This document shows positions 36,038 through 45,190 of a stretch of DNA of 45,190 bases, piece by piece. Numbering within the stretch: the stretch's first letter is position 1; the number at the start of each line of letters is the position of its first letter. The position numbers and the translations under genes are program-made. The notes under the pieces are model-generated. The model ran no database searches, was not told where the DNA came from, and saw only the letters and a list, made by a program, of their open reading frames with translations. Source of the DNA: Rhodobacter sp. (lineage in GTDB: Bacteria > Pseudomonadota > Alphaproteobacteria > Rhodobacterales > Rhodobacteraceae); contig JASJCA010000012.1 of assembly GCA_030066215.1 (NCBI GenBank), forward strand, positions 1 through 45,190. The letters are read 5' to 3'.

Positions 36038-37318
36038 TCACTCCATCTGCTTGCGGATCCGCCGCACCAGGGCCCAGACGCCCAGCAGCACCACAGGCGT
36101 CGCCACCGCGGTCAGGATCAGCTTGTCGATGCCGATCTCCTGGCCCACGGGGCCGAGGATATAGGTCACCAGGTTCACCGCGTAATAGCTGATCGCTACT
36201 ACCGACAGCCCCTCGACCGTGCGCTGCAGCCTCAGCTGCAGATCGGCCCGGCGGTCCATCGATTCCAAGAGCTTCTGGTTCTGCTCGGACCGCTCTACGT
36301 CGACGCGGGTGCGCAACAAATCGCCGGCGCGGATCGCACGTTCTGCCATCGTCTTCAGCCGCGCCTCGGTGGCCTTGACGGTACGCATCGACGGATCGAA
36401 GCGCCGGGCCATGAATTCGCGGAAGATCTGCCGGCCCTGGAATCGCTCTTCGCGCAACACCTCGATGCGCTGCGCCACCAAAGCCTCGTAGGCCGCGGTG
36501 GCCGAGAACCGAAAGCTGGTCTTGGCCAACAGGCTCTCCAGCTCCGCCGAGATCTCCAACAGCGCCTTCAGCGTCTCGTCGGCGCGCGCCGCCCCGCCGG
36601 TCATCGCCTCGACCATCGCCTCGAGCCTTGTGTCGATCGGCCCCAGCCGGCGCGACAGATCGCGGGCGCGCGTGAGCCCCAGCATCGACATCGCCTTGTA
36701 GGTCTCGATCTCGCAGAGCCGCTGCAGGATGCGCCCCACCCGGCGCGGGCCGGTGCCGGGCTCGACGAAGACGGCGAACCGCATGTGCCCGGCGGGATCG
36801 ATGCGGAAATCGCCGGCCATCACCGCGCAGCCGTCCAAGATCCGGCTGGCCGCAAGGCTTTCGGGCACGAACCAGTCGCCGAGCTTGCCGGTCATGTCCT
36901 CGGGCGGGCCCATGGTCTCGACCCGGATCAGCGCCGAGGTGATCCGTACACCCGGCGCGGCGGCCAGCCAGTCCTCGGGGAAGACGTCGAAGGCGGCCTT
37001 GTCGAAGGGCTGGTCGCGCACCCCGTCGACGAAGATCGTGTAGCTGACGAATTCGGTGTGCTGCTCCCATTTGAACTTGTAGCGGCCGAGATCGCCGAAA
37101 TAATGCGTGGCGCCAGGCTGCGGGTGCTTGGCCCCGAAGCGGTCCAGAAGGTCGGTCAGATGCGCCCAATCGGCGTCGCGGTCGCGATTGGCGGCCTCCT
37201 GCGGCTGTTTGATCGCCAGATAGGCGGCGTGGCAGGGCGCCTGCAGCGACGGGAACGGCCGGGCATGCAGCTCGTTGGCCAACTGATAGCGCAACGTATG
37301 GTCTTCGATCGGGCTCAT
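36038..37318 (-). CDS. DUF3422 family membrane protein
   Basis: A 426-residue protein of the DUF3422 family. It begins MSPIEDHTLRYQLANELHAR, the family start, and includes KFKWEQHTEFVSYTIF and a long helical, coiled-coil-prone region (about 200-370). Two membrane segments lie at the C-terminus (LSVVAISYYAVNLVTYILGP and LILTAVATPVVLLGVWALV). The bulk is therefore cytoplasmic with a C-terminal hairpin anchor. The biochemical function of the family is not known to me. The frame is open for 206 more codons upstream, but those overlap the divergent dehydrogenase gene in antisense, so the ATG at 37318 is right. Confidence 0.88.
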   Translation of the reverse strand: MSPIEDHTLRYQLANELHARPFPSLQAPCHAAYLAIKQPQEAANRDRDADWAHLTDLLDRFGAKHPQPGATHYFGDLGRYKFKWEQHTEFVSYTIFVDGVRDQPFDKAAFDVFPEDWLAAAPGVRITSALIRVETMGPPEDMTGKLGDWFVPESLAASRILDGCAVMAGDFRIDPAGHMRFAVFVEPGTGPRRVGRILQRLCEIETYKAMSMLGLTRARDLSRRLGPIDTRLEAMVEAMTGGAARADETLKALLEISAELESLLAKTSFRFSATAAYEALVAQRIEVLREERFQGRQIFREFMARRFDPSMRTVKATEARLKTMAERAIRAGDLLRTRVDVERSEQNQKLLESMDRRADLQLRLQRTVEGLSVVAISYYAVNLVTYILGPVGQEIGIDKLILTAVATPVVLLGVWALVRRIRKQME

Positions 37319-37457
37319 GGGGCAACGAGATAGCGATTTCGCCGCGGCTGTACAGGCAGGAGGGCGCGCTTGCGACCCCTGGTGTGACGCAATTGCGCAA
37401 TCGCCGGGCGGGGATGCGGGCGATGCTGTCGAAAACCGCAAGGCAAGGAGGCGGCGC

Positions 37458-38414
37458 ATGCGGATCGGTTTCATCGGGCTCGGCAACGTGGGCGGCAAGC
37501 TGGCCGGCAGCCTGTTGCGCAACGGCCATGCGCTGACGGTGCGCGACCTAGACCGGGACGCGGCGCAGGCCTTTCTCGACGGCGGCGCCACCTGGGCCGA
37601 GAGCCCTGCCGAGATGGCGGCGGATTGCGACATGGTGATCACCTGCCTGCCTTCGCCCGCGGCCTGCGCCGCGGTGATGGAGGGCGCGGATGGGATCTTG
37701 CAGGCGCTCGGCCCCGGCAAGATCTGGGCCGAGATGTCGACGACCGATGCCGCCGAGGTGCGGCGCATGGGCGCCATGGTCGCGGCCAAGGGCGCGGCGG
37801 CAGTGGATTGCCCGGTCTCCGGCGGCTGCCACCGGGCGGCCACCGGCAACATCTCGATCTTCGCGGGCTGCGACCGGGCGACCTTCGAGCGCGTTTTGCC
37901 GGTTCTGACCACGCTCGGCCGGCGCATCCTGCACACCGGCGACTTGGGCTCGGCCTCGGTCCTGAAGGTGATGACGAACTACCTCGCCACGATCAACCTC
38001 GTCAGCCTCGCCGAGGCGCTGACGACGATGCAGGCCGCGGGGCTCGATCTGGCCACCACCTACGAGGCGATCCGGATCTCCAGCGGCAATTCCTTCGTGC
38101 ATGAGACCGAAAGCCAGGTGATCCTGAACGGCTCGCGCGACATCAACTTCACCATGGATCTGGTGCTGAAGGATATCGGGCTGTTCGATGAGATCGCGCA
38201 GGGCTCCGGCGTGCCGCTGACCCTGTCGCCGGTGCTGGTCGAGATGTTCCGCGAGGCGGTGGCGGCCTATGGGCCGCGCGAGCTCAGCCCCAACATCATC
38301 CGCCGCTACGAAGAGCCGACCGGCCATGACATCCGCGCGCCCGGCTTTCCCGCCGAGATGGTCGACGACGAGCCCGAAGCGCCGGGCCACGAAGTCGTGG
38401 TCCGGCGCGCCTGA
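37458..38414 (+). CDS. 3-hydroxyisobutyrate dehydrogenase family oxidoreductase
   Basis: NAD(P)-dependent beta-hydroxyacid dehydrogenase of 318 residues. It shows the Rossmann motif GFIGLGNVGGKLAGSLLRNG, the substrate-binding DCPVSGGCHRAATG and the catalytic-lysine helix ASVLKVMTNYLATIN. Members oxidise 3-hydroxyisobutyrate, tartronate semialdehyde or related acids; no pathway partner nearby narrows this. AAGGAGG lies 8 bp before the ATG. It is divergent from the DUF3422 gene (139 bp apart). A family A repeat begins 81 bp after its stop. Confidence 0.9.
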   Translation: MRIGFIGLGNVGGKLAGSLLRNGHALTVRDLDRDAAQAFLDGGATWAESPAEMAADCDMVITCLPSPAACAAVMEGADGILQALGPGKIWAEMSTTDAAEVRRMGAMVAAKGAAAVDCPVSGGCHRAATGNISIFAGCDRATFERVLPVLTTLGRRILHTGDLGSASVLKVMTNYLATINLVSLAEALTTMQAAGLDLATTYEAIRISSGNSFVHETESQVILNGSRDINFTMDLVLKDIGLFDEIAQGSGVPLTLSPVLVEMFREAVAAYGPRELSPNIIRRYEEPTGHDIRAPGFPAEMVDDEPEAPGHEVVVRRA

Positions 38415-38494
38415 GGGCGTGTGGCGGGTCGCTAGGGTCGGTGGGAGTCCAATGGGCGCGAAGTGGGCTGGAGCGGACATTCGCGTTGCGCCCC

Positions 38495-38667
38495 GGGCAC
38501 GGACTCAAGGGGCGCAGCCCCGCCGTGCCCATCGCCGACCCGCCCCGAAGGGGTGGCGATTGGTCGGGACCTGCGCATCGCTTGATGCCCTACGGATTCG
38601 ACAGCCATAAAGCACAGCCCTTCAGAGGTCGGTTCGCCACCCCGCGGGCCGGCGATGGTCCCGGCTC
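38495..38667 (+). repeat. Family A structured repeat, copy 4 (173 bp)
   Basis: Full-length copy with GGGCACGGACTCAAG at the start, the centre CTACGGATTCGACAGCCATA followed by AAGCACAGCC, the CAGAGGTCG motif and hairpin 3. It starts 81 bp after the dehydrogenase stop in sense orientation. The 695-bp gap 38415-39109 has no gene; it holds this repeat and, 114 bp further on, a family C repeat. Confidence 0.93.
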
Positions 38668-38780
38668 GTCGCCAGATGGCCAACGACCGCTCCAGGCCAA
38701 AACCGCCAACGCGGTTCCAACCTAGACCAGCCCGGTCGCGTCTCGTCCTGGTGTCCCTTGGGGCGTGCGGTCACTTGGAG

Positions 38781-39012
38781 GTGGCGGCGCCGCCAATCGA
38801 CATGTCCGGGGCCAATGCCCTGTTGGTCCGGAACGGGCTGTCACCCCGTCCCCTTGGCCTGTCTGACCGTCCCTGCACCCAATGAAAGAGGTGGTCTTCG
38901 GGACCGGATCGTCTGGATGCGACCGGGCGCTACCCCGTCCGCACGAAAGCGCTTCGGACGTGGTTTCTACCGTGCCGAGATTGGCGATCGGTTACCCCAC
39001 CGCGCGGTGCCC
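38781..39012. repeat. Family C diverged repeat, copy 2 (about 232 bp)
   Basis: It shares the 28-bp block at its left end, GGACCGGATCGTCTGG exactly 120 bp later, and the right-end block with the copy at 20297-20526. The sequence between anchors is largely different. It lies between the family A copy at 38495 and the methyltransferase gene at 39110. Confidence 0.7.
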
Positions 39013-39109
39013 TCCGCAAACCCGCCGCCACGGTCGCCACCGCAGGCTGCGGCCGCCCGTCGCGCTTCGCACCGCTTTGCGCTATCCTGGTACACGGGAG
39101 TGCACCGCA

Positions 39110-39742
39110 ATGACCGACAGACCAACCGACGCGATCGGCGATGTCTATGCCGAAGCCGAGCAGGCCGGGACCGAGGGGATCTATCGCGACTGGGCGGCGA
39201 AATACGATGCCGACAACGCCGCCTTGGGGTTCCGGCTGCCCTACATCGCCGCCGGCTATGCGGCACGGTATCTTGAGAAGGGGACGGGTCCGATTCTCGA
39301 TGCCGGCTGCGGGACCGGCCTCGTGGGCGCGGCGCTGCAGCTTCTGGGCTATGCCGACATCTGCGGCCTGGACCTCTCGACCGAGATGCTGGAGGTCGCC
39401 GAGGCCACCGGGGCCTATCGCGCCCTGCACGCCGCGCGGCTGGGCGCGCCGCTGCCCTTCGCCGATGACAGCTTTCGGGCCGTGCTCTGCATCGGTTCGT
39501 TCGGGCCCGGCCACGCTCCGCCCGACGCGTTGACCGAGCTGGTCCGCGTCGCCGCACCCGGCGCGCCGGTGATCTTCAATCTGGTGGAAAAGACCTGGGT
39601 GTCGCAGGGCTTTCCGGAGGTACTCGATGCCCTGACCGTCGACCGCCGCTGGACGCTGGCCGAGGACACCGGGCCATGGAAGCCCTATGCCATCGGCGAG
39701 CAGGACCTCTACTGCCGCCTCTTCGTTTATATCGTGACCTAG
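39110..39742 (+). CDS. Class I SAM-dependent methyltransferase
   Basis: A 210-residue methyltransferase: SAM-binding motif I in PILDAGCGTGLVGAALQLLG, the acidic residue after strand 2 in ICGLDLSTEMLEVAEATG, and post-II APLPFADDSFRAVLCIGSFG. The N-terminal YRDWAAKYDADNAALGFRLP is typical of small-molecule methyltransferases (UbiE-like). Substrate unknown. GGGAG lies 10 bp before the ATG at 39110; longer frames upstream run through the family C repeat and have no similarity. It converges on pntB over 53 bp. Confidence 0.88.
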   Translation: MTDRPTDAIGDVYAEAEQAGTEGIYRDWAAKYDADNAALGFRLPYIAAGYAARYLEKGTGPILDAGCGTGLVGAALQLLGYADICGLDLSTEMLEVAEATGAYRALHAARLGAPLPFADDSFRAVLCIGSFGPGHAPPDALTELVRVAAPGAPVIFNLVEKTWVSQGFPEVLDALTVDRRWTLAEDTGPWKPYAIGEQDLYCRLFVYIVT

Positions 39743-39795
39743 CCGTCCGTCGGAGCAGAGCGGCGCCCCATCTCCCTCTGAACCGGGGGAGAGGG

Positions 39796-41280
39796 CTAAT
39801 CGATCAACGGCAGCAGCTTGTCCAAGGATGCCTTGGCGTCGCCATAGAACATCCGCGTGTTCTCTTTGAAGAACAGCGGGTTCTCGATGCCGGAATAGCC
39901 CGTGCCCTGGCCGCGTTTCGAGACGAAGACCTGTTTCGCCTTCCACACCTCCAGGACCGGCATGCCGGCGATCGGCGAGTTCGGATCGTCCTGGGCGGCC
40001 GGGTTGACGATGTCGTTCGAGCCGATGACGATCGAGACATCCGTTTCCGGGAAGTCGTCGTTGATCTCGTCCATCTCCAGCACGATGTCGTAAGGCACCT
40101 TCGCCTCGGCCAGAAGCACGTTCATGTGGCCCGGCAAACGCCCGGCGACGGGGTGGATGCCGAACCGCACCTCCTTGCCTTGTGCGCGCAGCTTGCGGAC
40201 CAGTTCCGACACCGCTTGCTGCGCCTGGGCCACGGCCATGCCGTAGCCCGGCACGATGATGACGCTGTCGGCGTCGTTCAGCGCCGCGGCCACGCCCTCG
40301 GCCTCGATGGCGATCATCTCGCCCGATACCTCCTGGGTGGGGCCGCCGGTGCCGCCGAAGCCGCCTAGGATGACGCTGATGAAGGACCGGTTCATCGCTT
40401 TGCACATGATGTAGCTGAGGATTGCACCCGACGAACCGACCAGCGCGCCGACGACGATCAGCAGATCGTTGCCCAGCGAGAAGCCGATGGCGGCGGCGGC
40501 CCAGCCGGAATAGCTGTTCAGCATCGAGACCACGACGGGCATGTCCGCGCCGCCGATCCCCATGATCAGGTGGTAGCCGATGAAAAGCGCCAGAAGCGTC
40601 AACAGCACCAGCGTCCAGCTACCGGCGCCGCCCAGATAAAGCGCCGCGAAGAGAAGCGACCCGGCGGCGGCGGCGGCGTTCAGCATGTGCCCGCCCGGCA
40701 GTTGGATCGCCGCCGAATCGACGCGCCCCGCAAGCTTGCCATAGGCGATAACCGAGCCGGTGAAGGTGACCGCGCCGATCCAGATCCCCAGCATCAGCTC
40801 GACGCGCAGAATGTTGACCTCGACGGCGGTCTTCTTGGCAACGATGGCCGCGAAGCCGGTGAAGGTCTTGGCGAAGGCGGCGCCCTCGACGCTGACCTCT
40901 TCGGGGCGCGGGAACGGCAGGCCCTCACCGATAAACGCCGTGGCGACGCGGCCAAGCTCGATATCGGCGTTGAAGCCCACGAAGACGGCCGCAAGACCGA
41001 CGAGCGAGTGCATGATCGCCACCAGCTCGGGCATCTGGGTCATCTGCACCCGGGTGGCGAGCTGATAGCCCACGGCGGCGCCGAGCGCGATCAGCACGAC
41101 GGAGGCGCCCCAGAGCCCCTGCCCCGGGCCGATCATCGTGGCCAGAACCGCAATCGCCATGCCGACGATGCCGTACCAGACCGCACGCTTTGCGCTTTCC
41201 TGGTTCGACAGCCCGCCAAGGCTCAGGATGAACAGAACGGCCGCAACGGCATAGGCGGCGATGGTGAATCCGAAATCCAT
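39796..41280 (-). CDS. pntB: NAD(P) transhydrogenase subunit beta
   Basis: Beta subunit (494 residues) of the proton-translocating transhydrogenase, which makes NADPH from NADH using the proton gradient. The first half has about eight or nine membrane segments. The C-terminal part is the soluble NADP(H)-binding domain [43 protein letters not shown] and [20 protein letters not shown]. The GYGMA and GRMPGHMN-type motifs are well kept (GRLPGHMN here). It follows pntA after 16 bp and shares its transcript. Confidence 0.97.
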   Translation of the reverse strand: MDFGFTIAAYAVAAVLFILSLGGLSNQESAKRAVWYGIVGMAIAVLATMIGPGQGLWGASVVLIALGAAVGYQLATRVQMTQMPELVAIMHSLVGLAAVFVGFNADIELGRVATAFIGEGLPFPRPEEVSVEGAAFAKTFTGFAAIVAKKTAVEVNILRVELMLGIWIGAVTFTGSVIAYGKLAGRVDSAAIQLPGGHMLNAAAAAGSLLFAALYLGGAGSWTLVLLTLLALFIGYHLIMGIGGADMPVVVSMLNSYSGWAAAAIGFSLGNDLLIVVGALVGSSGAILSYIMCKAMNRSFISVILGGFGGTGGPTQEVSGEMIAIEAEGVAAALNDADSVIIVPGYGMAVAQAQQAVSELVRKLRAQGKEVRFGIHPVAGRLPGHMNVLLAEAKVPYDIVLEMDEINDDFPETDVSIVIGSNDIVNPAAQDDPNSPIAGMPVLEVWKAKQVFVSKRGQGTGYSGIENPLFFKENTRMFYGDAKASLDKLLPLID

Positions 41281-41296
41281 GTCTACCCCTGCCCGC

Positions 41297-42868
41297 TTAT
41301 GATTTCTGGAACATGGCGAGCATGCGCCGTGTGACCAAAAACCCGCCGAAGATATTGACCGAGGCCATGAGCACGCCCAGGGCCGCCAGCACCGTGATCA
41401 GAAGGCTCGACGAGCCGATCTGGATCAAGGCGCCCAGGATGATGATCGACGAGATCGCGTTGGTCACCGCCATCAAGGGCGTGTGCAGGCTGTGCGCCAC
41501 GCCCCAGATCACCTGGAAGCCGATGAAGACCGACAAGACGAAGACGATGAAGTGTTGCATGAAGCTCGCCGGCGCGACGAGGCCCACGGCCAGCACGGCG
41601 ACGGTGCCGATCGCCAGCAGACCGACCTGCCGTTTGGTCTGTTCCTTGAAGGCCGCCAATTCCTGCGCGCGCTTTTCCTCCGGCGTCAGCTCCTTGGGTT
41701 TCTCCTTCGGCTGCACCGCGATCGCCTGGATCTTCGGCGGCGGCGGCGGGAAGGTGATTTCCTTCTGGTAGGTCACCGTTGCGCCGCGGATCACGTCGTC
41801 TTCCATGTCGTGGTTGACCGTGCCGTCCTTCTCGGGCGTCAGATCGGTCATCATGTGGCGGATATTGGTCGAATAGAGCGTCGAGGATTGCGCCGCCATC
41901 CGGCTGGGGAAGTCGGTATAGCCGACGATGGTCACGCCGTTGTCGGTGACGATTTTCTCATCCGGAACAGTGAGTTCGCAGTTGCCGCCGCGTTCGGCGG
42001 CCAGGTCGACGATCACCGAGCCGGGCTTCATCGCCTCGACCATGTCCTTGGTCCAGAGGATCGGCGCATCGCGGTTCGGGATCAGCGCCGTGGTGATGAC
42101 GATGTCCATCTCCGGCGCCAGCTCGCGGAACTTCTCCAACTGCTTTTCGCGAAATTCCGGGGAACTCGGCGCCGCGTAGCCGCCCGTCGTCGCGCCGTCA
42201 GCTTGATCCTCCTCGAATTCGAGAAAGACGAACTCCGCGCCCATCGACTCGATCTGCTCGGCCACTTCGGGGCGCACGTCGAAGGCGTAGGTGATGGCAC
42301 CAAGGCTCGTCGAGGTCCCGATCGCGGCCAGCCCCGCGACCCCGGCGCCCACGACCAGAACCTTTGCAGGCGGCACCTTGCCCGCCGCCGTCACCTGGCC
42401 GGTGAAGAACCGTCCGAAATTGTTGCCTGCCTCGATCACCGCGCGGTAGCCGGCGATATTGGCCATCGACGACAGCGCGTCCATCTTCTGGGCGCGGGAA
42501 ATCCGCGGCACCATGTCCATGGCGATGGTGGTGGCGCCCTTGGACTTCGCCAGCTCCATAAGCTTTTCGTTTGCCGCCGGATAGAAGAACGAGATCAGCG
42601 TTTGCCCCTCGCGCAACCGCTTCGCCTCGGTATCCGAGGGCGGCCGGACTTTTGCAACGATATCAACGGCTTTCCAAAGCGGCGCGGCGCCCTTAATGAC
42701 CTCGACCCCGGCCTCCTTGTAGGCCGCGTCCGAAAACCCGGCGGCGGCCCCGGCGCCAGCTTCGATGGCACAGTCGTAGCCCAGTTTCTGCAGCTGTTTC
42801 GCGCTGTCGGGCGTCATCGCGACACGCGCCTCGCCCTCGAAAACCTCTTTCGGCGTTCCGATCTTCAC
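41297..42868 (-). CDS. pntA: NAD(P) transhydrogenase subunit alpha
   Basis: Alpha subunit (523 residues). The N-terminal NAD-binding domain I resembles alanine dehydrogenase ([20 protein letters not shown], and the Rossmann [20 protein letters not shown]). A charged linker (about 380-405, with PPPPPK and many Glu/Lys) leads to the C-terminal membrane domain with about four segments ([20 protein letters not shown] onward). It is a full-length E. coli-type alpha, not the split alpha1/alpha2 form of some alphaproteobacteria such as Rhodospirillum. The start is GTG at 42868, with GGGGGAT upstream. Confidence 0.97.
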   Translation of the reverse strand: MKIGTPKEVFEGEARVAMTPDSAKQLQKLGYDCAIEAGAGAAAGFSDAAYKEAGVEVIKGAAPLWKAVDIVAKVRPPSDTEAKRLREGQTLISFFYPAANEKLMELAKSKGATTIAMDMVPRISRAQKMDALSSMANIAGYRAVIEAGNNFGRFFTGQVTAAGKVPPAKVLVVGAGVAGLAAIGTSTSLGAITYAFDVRPEVAEQIESMGAEFVFLEFEEDQADGATTGGYAAPSSPEFREKQLEKFRELAPEMDIVITTALIPNRDAPILWTKDMVEAMKPGSVIVDLAAERGGNCELTVPDEKIVTDNGVTIVGYTDFPSRMAAQSSTLYSTNIRHMMTDLTPEKDGTVNHDMEDDVIRGATVTYQKEITFPPPPPKIQAIAVQPKEKPKELTPEEKRAQELAAFKEQTKRQVGLLAIGTVAVLAVGLVAPASFMQHFIVFVLSVFIGFQVIWGVAHSLHTPLMAVTNAISSIIILGALIQIGSSSLLITVLAALGVLMASVNIFGGFLVTRRMLAMFQKS

Positions 42869-42985
42869 GTCTGATATCCCCCGCGTTCCGCGCTTTCGGC
42901 CTCAGATGGGCCGGGATTGGCGAAAGTCTACTAATCGCTGCGGGTTCGGATCACAAGCCGGGCCGTCGCGGCGTTTTGGCCGGGG

Positions 42986-43429
42986 TCAAATCCAGCGGCG
43001 GGTGGCGGCGCGGTAGGCCTCGAATTCGCTTGGAAAGCCCTCTTCGAGGCGGCGTTCCTCGTGCCGGATGAAGCGGGCGTGGATGACCCAGACGAAGGCG
43101 GGGATCAGCGGTACGGCGAGGACGGCGTCCCAGCGCAGGATCAGACCGGTGAGGACCAGCGCATCGCCCAGGTAGATCGGGTTGCGCGAGTATTGGAAGA
43201 TGCCCCCGGTCACCAACGCGCTGGGGTCCTGGTGCGGGATCAGCGTGGTCTTGGCGCGGTTCATCTGCCAGATCGCGGCAGCCATCAGAGCGATGCCCCC
43301 GATCACGAGGATCGGCCCGGCCCAACGAGCCCAGGCGCCGAAGCCGAGCTCCGGTGCGATGCCCGAGAGCCACCAGGCGAAGACCAGGCAGATCAGCAGC
43401 CAGACCGGGGGAATGTCGATCACCTTCAT
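42986..43429 (-). CDS. Isoprenylcysteine methyltransferase-like membrane protein
   Basis: A 147-residue integral membrane protein with about four segments (VWLLICLVFAWWLSGIAPEL, ILVIGGIALMAAAIWQM, then two more). GIFQYSRNPIYLGDALVLTG and the C-terminal HARFIRHEERRLEEGFPSEF are the SAM-binding hallmarks of the ICMT/PEMT-like family. Bacterial members methylate lipids or other small molecules; the substrate is unknown. The ATG at 43429 (MKVIDIPPVWLL) was chosen; the frame opens 12 codons upstream with an unlike sequence. It stands alone, divergent from kynU. Confidence 0.87.
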   Translation of the reverse strand: MKVIDIPPVWLLICLVFAWWLSGIAPELGFGAWARWAGPILVIGGIALMAAAIWQMNRAKTTLIPHQDPSALVTGGIFQYSRNPIYLGDALVLTGLILRWDAVLAVPLIPAFVWVIHARFIRHEERRLEEGFPSEFEAYRAATRRWI

Positions 43430-43573
43430 GGCCCGTAAGGTACGCGGCGCCGTGCGCGGTGCCAAGGTTTGGCGCGCGTGGCGGCGCGAGAGGCGTCAAT
43501 CCAGCGGAATAGGCACCTTTTCGTCCGCGGCTTGCCAAAATTGCTCTGAAGCCGACGTTTTCCACGTTGCGAA

Positions 43574-43747
43574 GAGCCGTGTCCATCGCCGGCCCGCGGG
43601 GTGGCGAACCGACCTCTGATCGGCAGCGCTTTATGGTAGCCAGGTCCGAACGACATTACGCTGAAGTGCGAGGCCAGCAAGATCGCCACCCCACCGGGGC
43701 GGGCCGGCGATGGGCGCGGCGGGGCTACGCCCCTGGATTCCGTGCCC
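43574..43747 (-). repeat. Family A structured repeat, copy 5 (174 bp, inverted)
   Basis: Full-length copy on the minus strand from GGGCACGGAATCCAG (43747) to GACACGGCTC (43574). The centre differs most (about 40 bp replaced), but TACCATAAAGCGCTGCC, TCAGAGGTCGG and all hairpins are kept. Unlike most other copies it is not close to any stop codon: it lies between the divergent start sites of the ICMT-like gene and kynU. The rest of this 429-bp gap shows no gene. Confidence 0.92.
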
Positions 43748-43858
43748 GGGGCGGCATGCCAAAGACCGCCGCAAACAGAAACTCGACCGAACGCGTTCCG
43801 GCCAGGGCCCGACCGTCCTCCATTGCCCGACCGCCACGATCCCGCTAGATCGCAGGCC

Positions 43859-45052
43859 ATGACCGACTTCGCCGCCACCAAAGCCCTGTTCCACCTGCCC
43901 GAGGGCGTGATTTACCTCGATGGCAATTCGCTGGGGCCCCTGCCCAAGGCGGCCGCGTCCAGGGTCGCACAGGCGGTCGAGGCGGAATGGGGCGAGATGT
44001 TGATCACCGGCTGGAACAAGGCCGGCTGGATGGCGCAGCCGGGCGTGCTCGGCGACCGGATCGGGCGGCTGATCGGCGCCGCCCCCGGCCACACGGTGAT
44101 CGGCGACACGCTGTCGATCAAGGTCTACCAGGCGCTGGCCTCGGCGCTGGCATTGCGGCCCGGCCGCAAGTTGATCCTCAGCGACACCGGCAACTTTCCC
44201 TCCGACCTCTACATGGCCGAGGGGCTGATCGCAGCGTTCGGCCAGGGCCACGTGCTGAAGACCGTCGCGCCGGAAGCGGTCGCCGACCAGATCGACGACA
44301 GCGTCGCCGTCCTGATGTTGACCGAGGTCGACTACCGCACCGGGCGGCTGCACAACATGGCCGCGCTGACGGCGCAGGCCCATGCCGCCGGCGTGCTGAC
44401 AGTCTGGGACCTCGCCCACAGCGCCGGCGCGATCGAGGTGGACCTGACTGCGGCGCAGGCCGATTTCGTGGTGGGCTGCACCTACAAATACCTCAATGCC
44501 GGGCCCGGCGCGCCGGCCTTCATCTCGGTCGCGCCGCGCCACGCCGAGGCGGTTCGGCCCGCCCTGTCCGGCTGGCTCGGCCACGAGGCGCCCTTCGCCT
44601 TCGAGCCGCAGTACCGCCCCGGGCGCGGGATCGAGCGGATGCGGGTCGGCACGCCGCCGGTCCTGCAGATGGCGGCGCTGGAGGCCGCGCTCGACATTTG
44701 GGAGCACGTGGACATGGCCGCGGTGCGGGCGCGGTCGATCGAGCTGACCGAGCTTTTCATCGCCGAGGTCGAGACCGCCTGCCCGAGCCTCACGTTGAAT
44801 TCGCCCCGCGACTCCGCCCGCCGCGGCAGCCAGGTCGCCTGGCGCCACCCGGAGGGCTACGCGGTGATGCAGGCGCTGATCGCCCGCGGCGTGATTGGCG
44901 ATTTCCGCGCCCCCGACAACCTGCGCTTCGGCTTCACCCCGCTCTATATCGGCACCGAAGAGGTCCGCGCCGCGGTCGCGATCCTGGCCGATATTCTGGA
45001 CAACCGGCTGTGGGACCGGCCCGAGTACAAGGCGCGTGCGGCGGTTACTTAG
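43859..45052 (+). CDS. kynU: Kynureninase
   Basis: Pyridoxal-phosphate enzyme that splits kynurenine (or 3-hydroxykynurenine) to anthranilate (or its 3-hydroxy form) and alanine in tryptophan breakdown. In 397 residues it shows IYLDGNSLGPLPKAAASRV near the N-terminus, SDTGNFPSDLYMAEGL, the cofactor-binding VWDLAHSAGAIEVDL, and the PLP lysine in GCTYKYLNAGPGAPAF (Lys210). RFGFTPLYIGTEE ends the small domain. The ATG at 43859 gives MTDFAATKALFHLPEG; the longer frame upstream runs into a family A repeat. No kynA or kynB lies in the window, so any pathway partners are outside. Repeats flank it on both sides. Confidence 0.96.
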   Translation: MTDFAATKALFHLPEGVIYLDGNSLGPLPKAAASRVAQAVEAEWGEMLITGWNKAGWMAQPGVLGDRIGRLIGAAPGHTVIGDTLSIKVYQALASALALRPGRKLILSDTGNFPSDLYMAEGLIAAFGQGHVLKTVAPEAVADQIDDSVAVLMLTEVDYRTGRLHNMAALTAQAHAAGVLTVWDLAHSAGAIEVDLTAAQADFVVGCTYKYLNAGPGAPAFISVAPRHAEAVRPALSGWLGHEAPFAFEPQYRPGRGIERMRVGTPPVLQMAALEAALDIWEHVDMAAVRARSIELTELFIAEVETACPSLTLNSPRDSARRGSQVAWRHPEGYAVMQALIARGVIGDFRAPDNLRFGFTPLYIGTEEVRAAVAILADILDNRLWDRPEYKARAAVT

Positions 45053-45117
45053 GCCGGGACGGTCTGCGAGCAGGCCTTGCGAAAGGCTCTACCCTGTAGG
45101 CAAAGCGGAGTTGCCCT

Positions 45118-45190
45118 GGGCACGGGATCAAGGGGCGCAGCCCCGCCGTGCCCATCGCCGACCCGCCCCGGAGGGGCGGCGATTGGTCGA
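45118..45190 (+). repeat. Family A structured repeat, copy 6, cut by the window edge
   Basis: The first 73 bp match family A: GGGCACGGGATCAAG, hairpin 1, then hairpin 2 with GGAGGGGCGGCGATTGGTCGA. It starts 66 bp after the kynU stop in sense orientation. Hairpin 2 has CGGCGAT where other copies have TGGCGAT. Confidence 0.9.

Overview
The window is high-GC, gene-dense chromosomal DNA from an alphaproteobacterium, most likely a member of the Rhodobacterales (Rhodobacteraceae/Roseobacteraceae). The reasons are the gene neighbourhoods (folP-glmM; tkt and gap with a tiny membrane-protein gene before gap; Lrp/AsnC regulator near trxB; pntA-pntB), the DUF2267, DUF3422 and short DUF1127-like genes, and the codon use. 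No rRNA, tRNA, transposase, phage gene or CRISPR array was recognised.

Layout. 1-3440: a minus-strand block for wall precursor, folate and division (coiled-coil protein, zapA, folP, glmM; glmM lacks only its last codons at the window edge). 3651-8541: central carbon genes tkt and gap with a DUF2267 gene, a ribosome-hibernation factor fused to a cold-shock domain, and a 47-residue membrane protein. 8611-12241: a short DUF1127-like gene between two stem-loop/T-tract terminators, coaD, an acyl-CoA synthetase and a lipoprotein. 12329-16577: moaA, an AT-richer acetyltransferase gene of foreign look, a glycosyltransferase and an M20 amidohydrolase. 16806-19854: Lrp/AsnC regulator, a membrane-anchored unknown protein with a possible degenerate nuclease fold, and trxB. 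20531-26035: acetyltransferase, PhyH-type dioxygenase, fused ATP sulfurylase/APS kinase, an outer-membrane beta-barrel protein and a glycosyltransferase. 26079-34455: a divergent peptide-type ABC importer with a fused double ATPase, an ArgE-like deacylase and a D-amino-acid-oxidase-type flavoprotein. 34670-45052: YeeE-type sulfur transporter, DUF3422 protein, 3-hydroxyisobutyrate-dehydrogenase-like enzyme, methyltransferase, transhydrogenase pntAB, an isoprenylcysteine-methyltransferase-like membrane protein and kynureninase.

The most striking content is not coding. The gaps between genes carry a dispersed repeat of constant length. Five full copies of 173-174 bp (family A), one copy cut by the right edge and one isolated hairpin lie in 45 kb. 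A second family (B, two copies of 169-171 bp) has different stem sequences but the same layout of three compound hairpins and the same unpaired motifs, so both sides of each stem have changed together. That pattern indicates selection on a folded RNA or single-stranded DNA. Apart from two family A copies, every A or B element, including the lone hairpin, starts or ends 48-81 bp past the stop codon of a gene, and most are in sense orientation to it. A third, more diverged repeat (family C, about 230 bp, two copies) occupies two of the longest gene-free gaps. These elements explain most gaps over 300 bp and are the best candidate for an undescribed system here.
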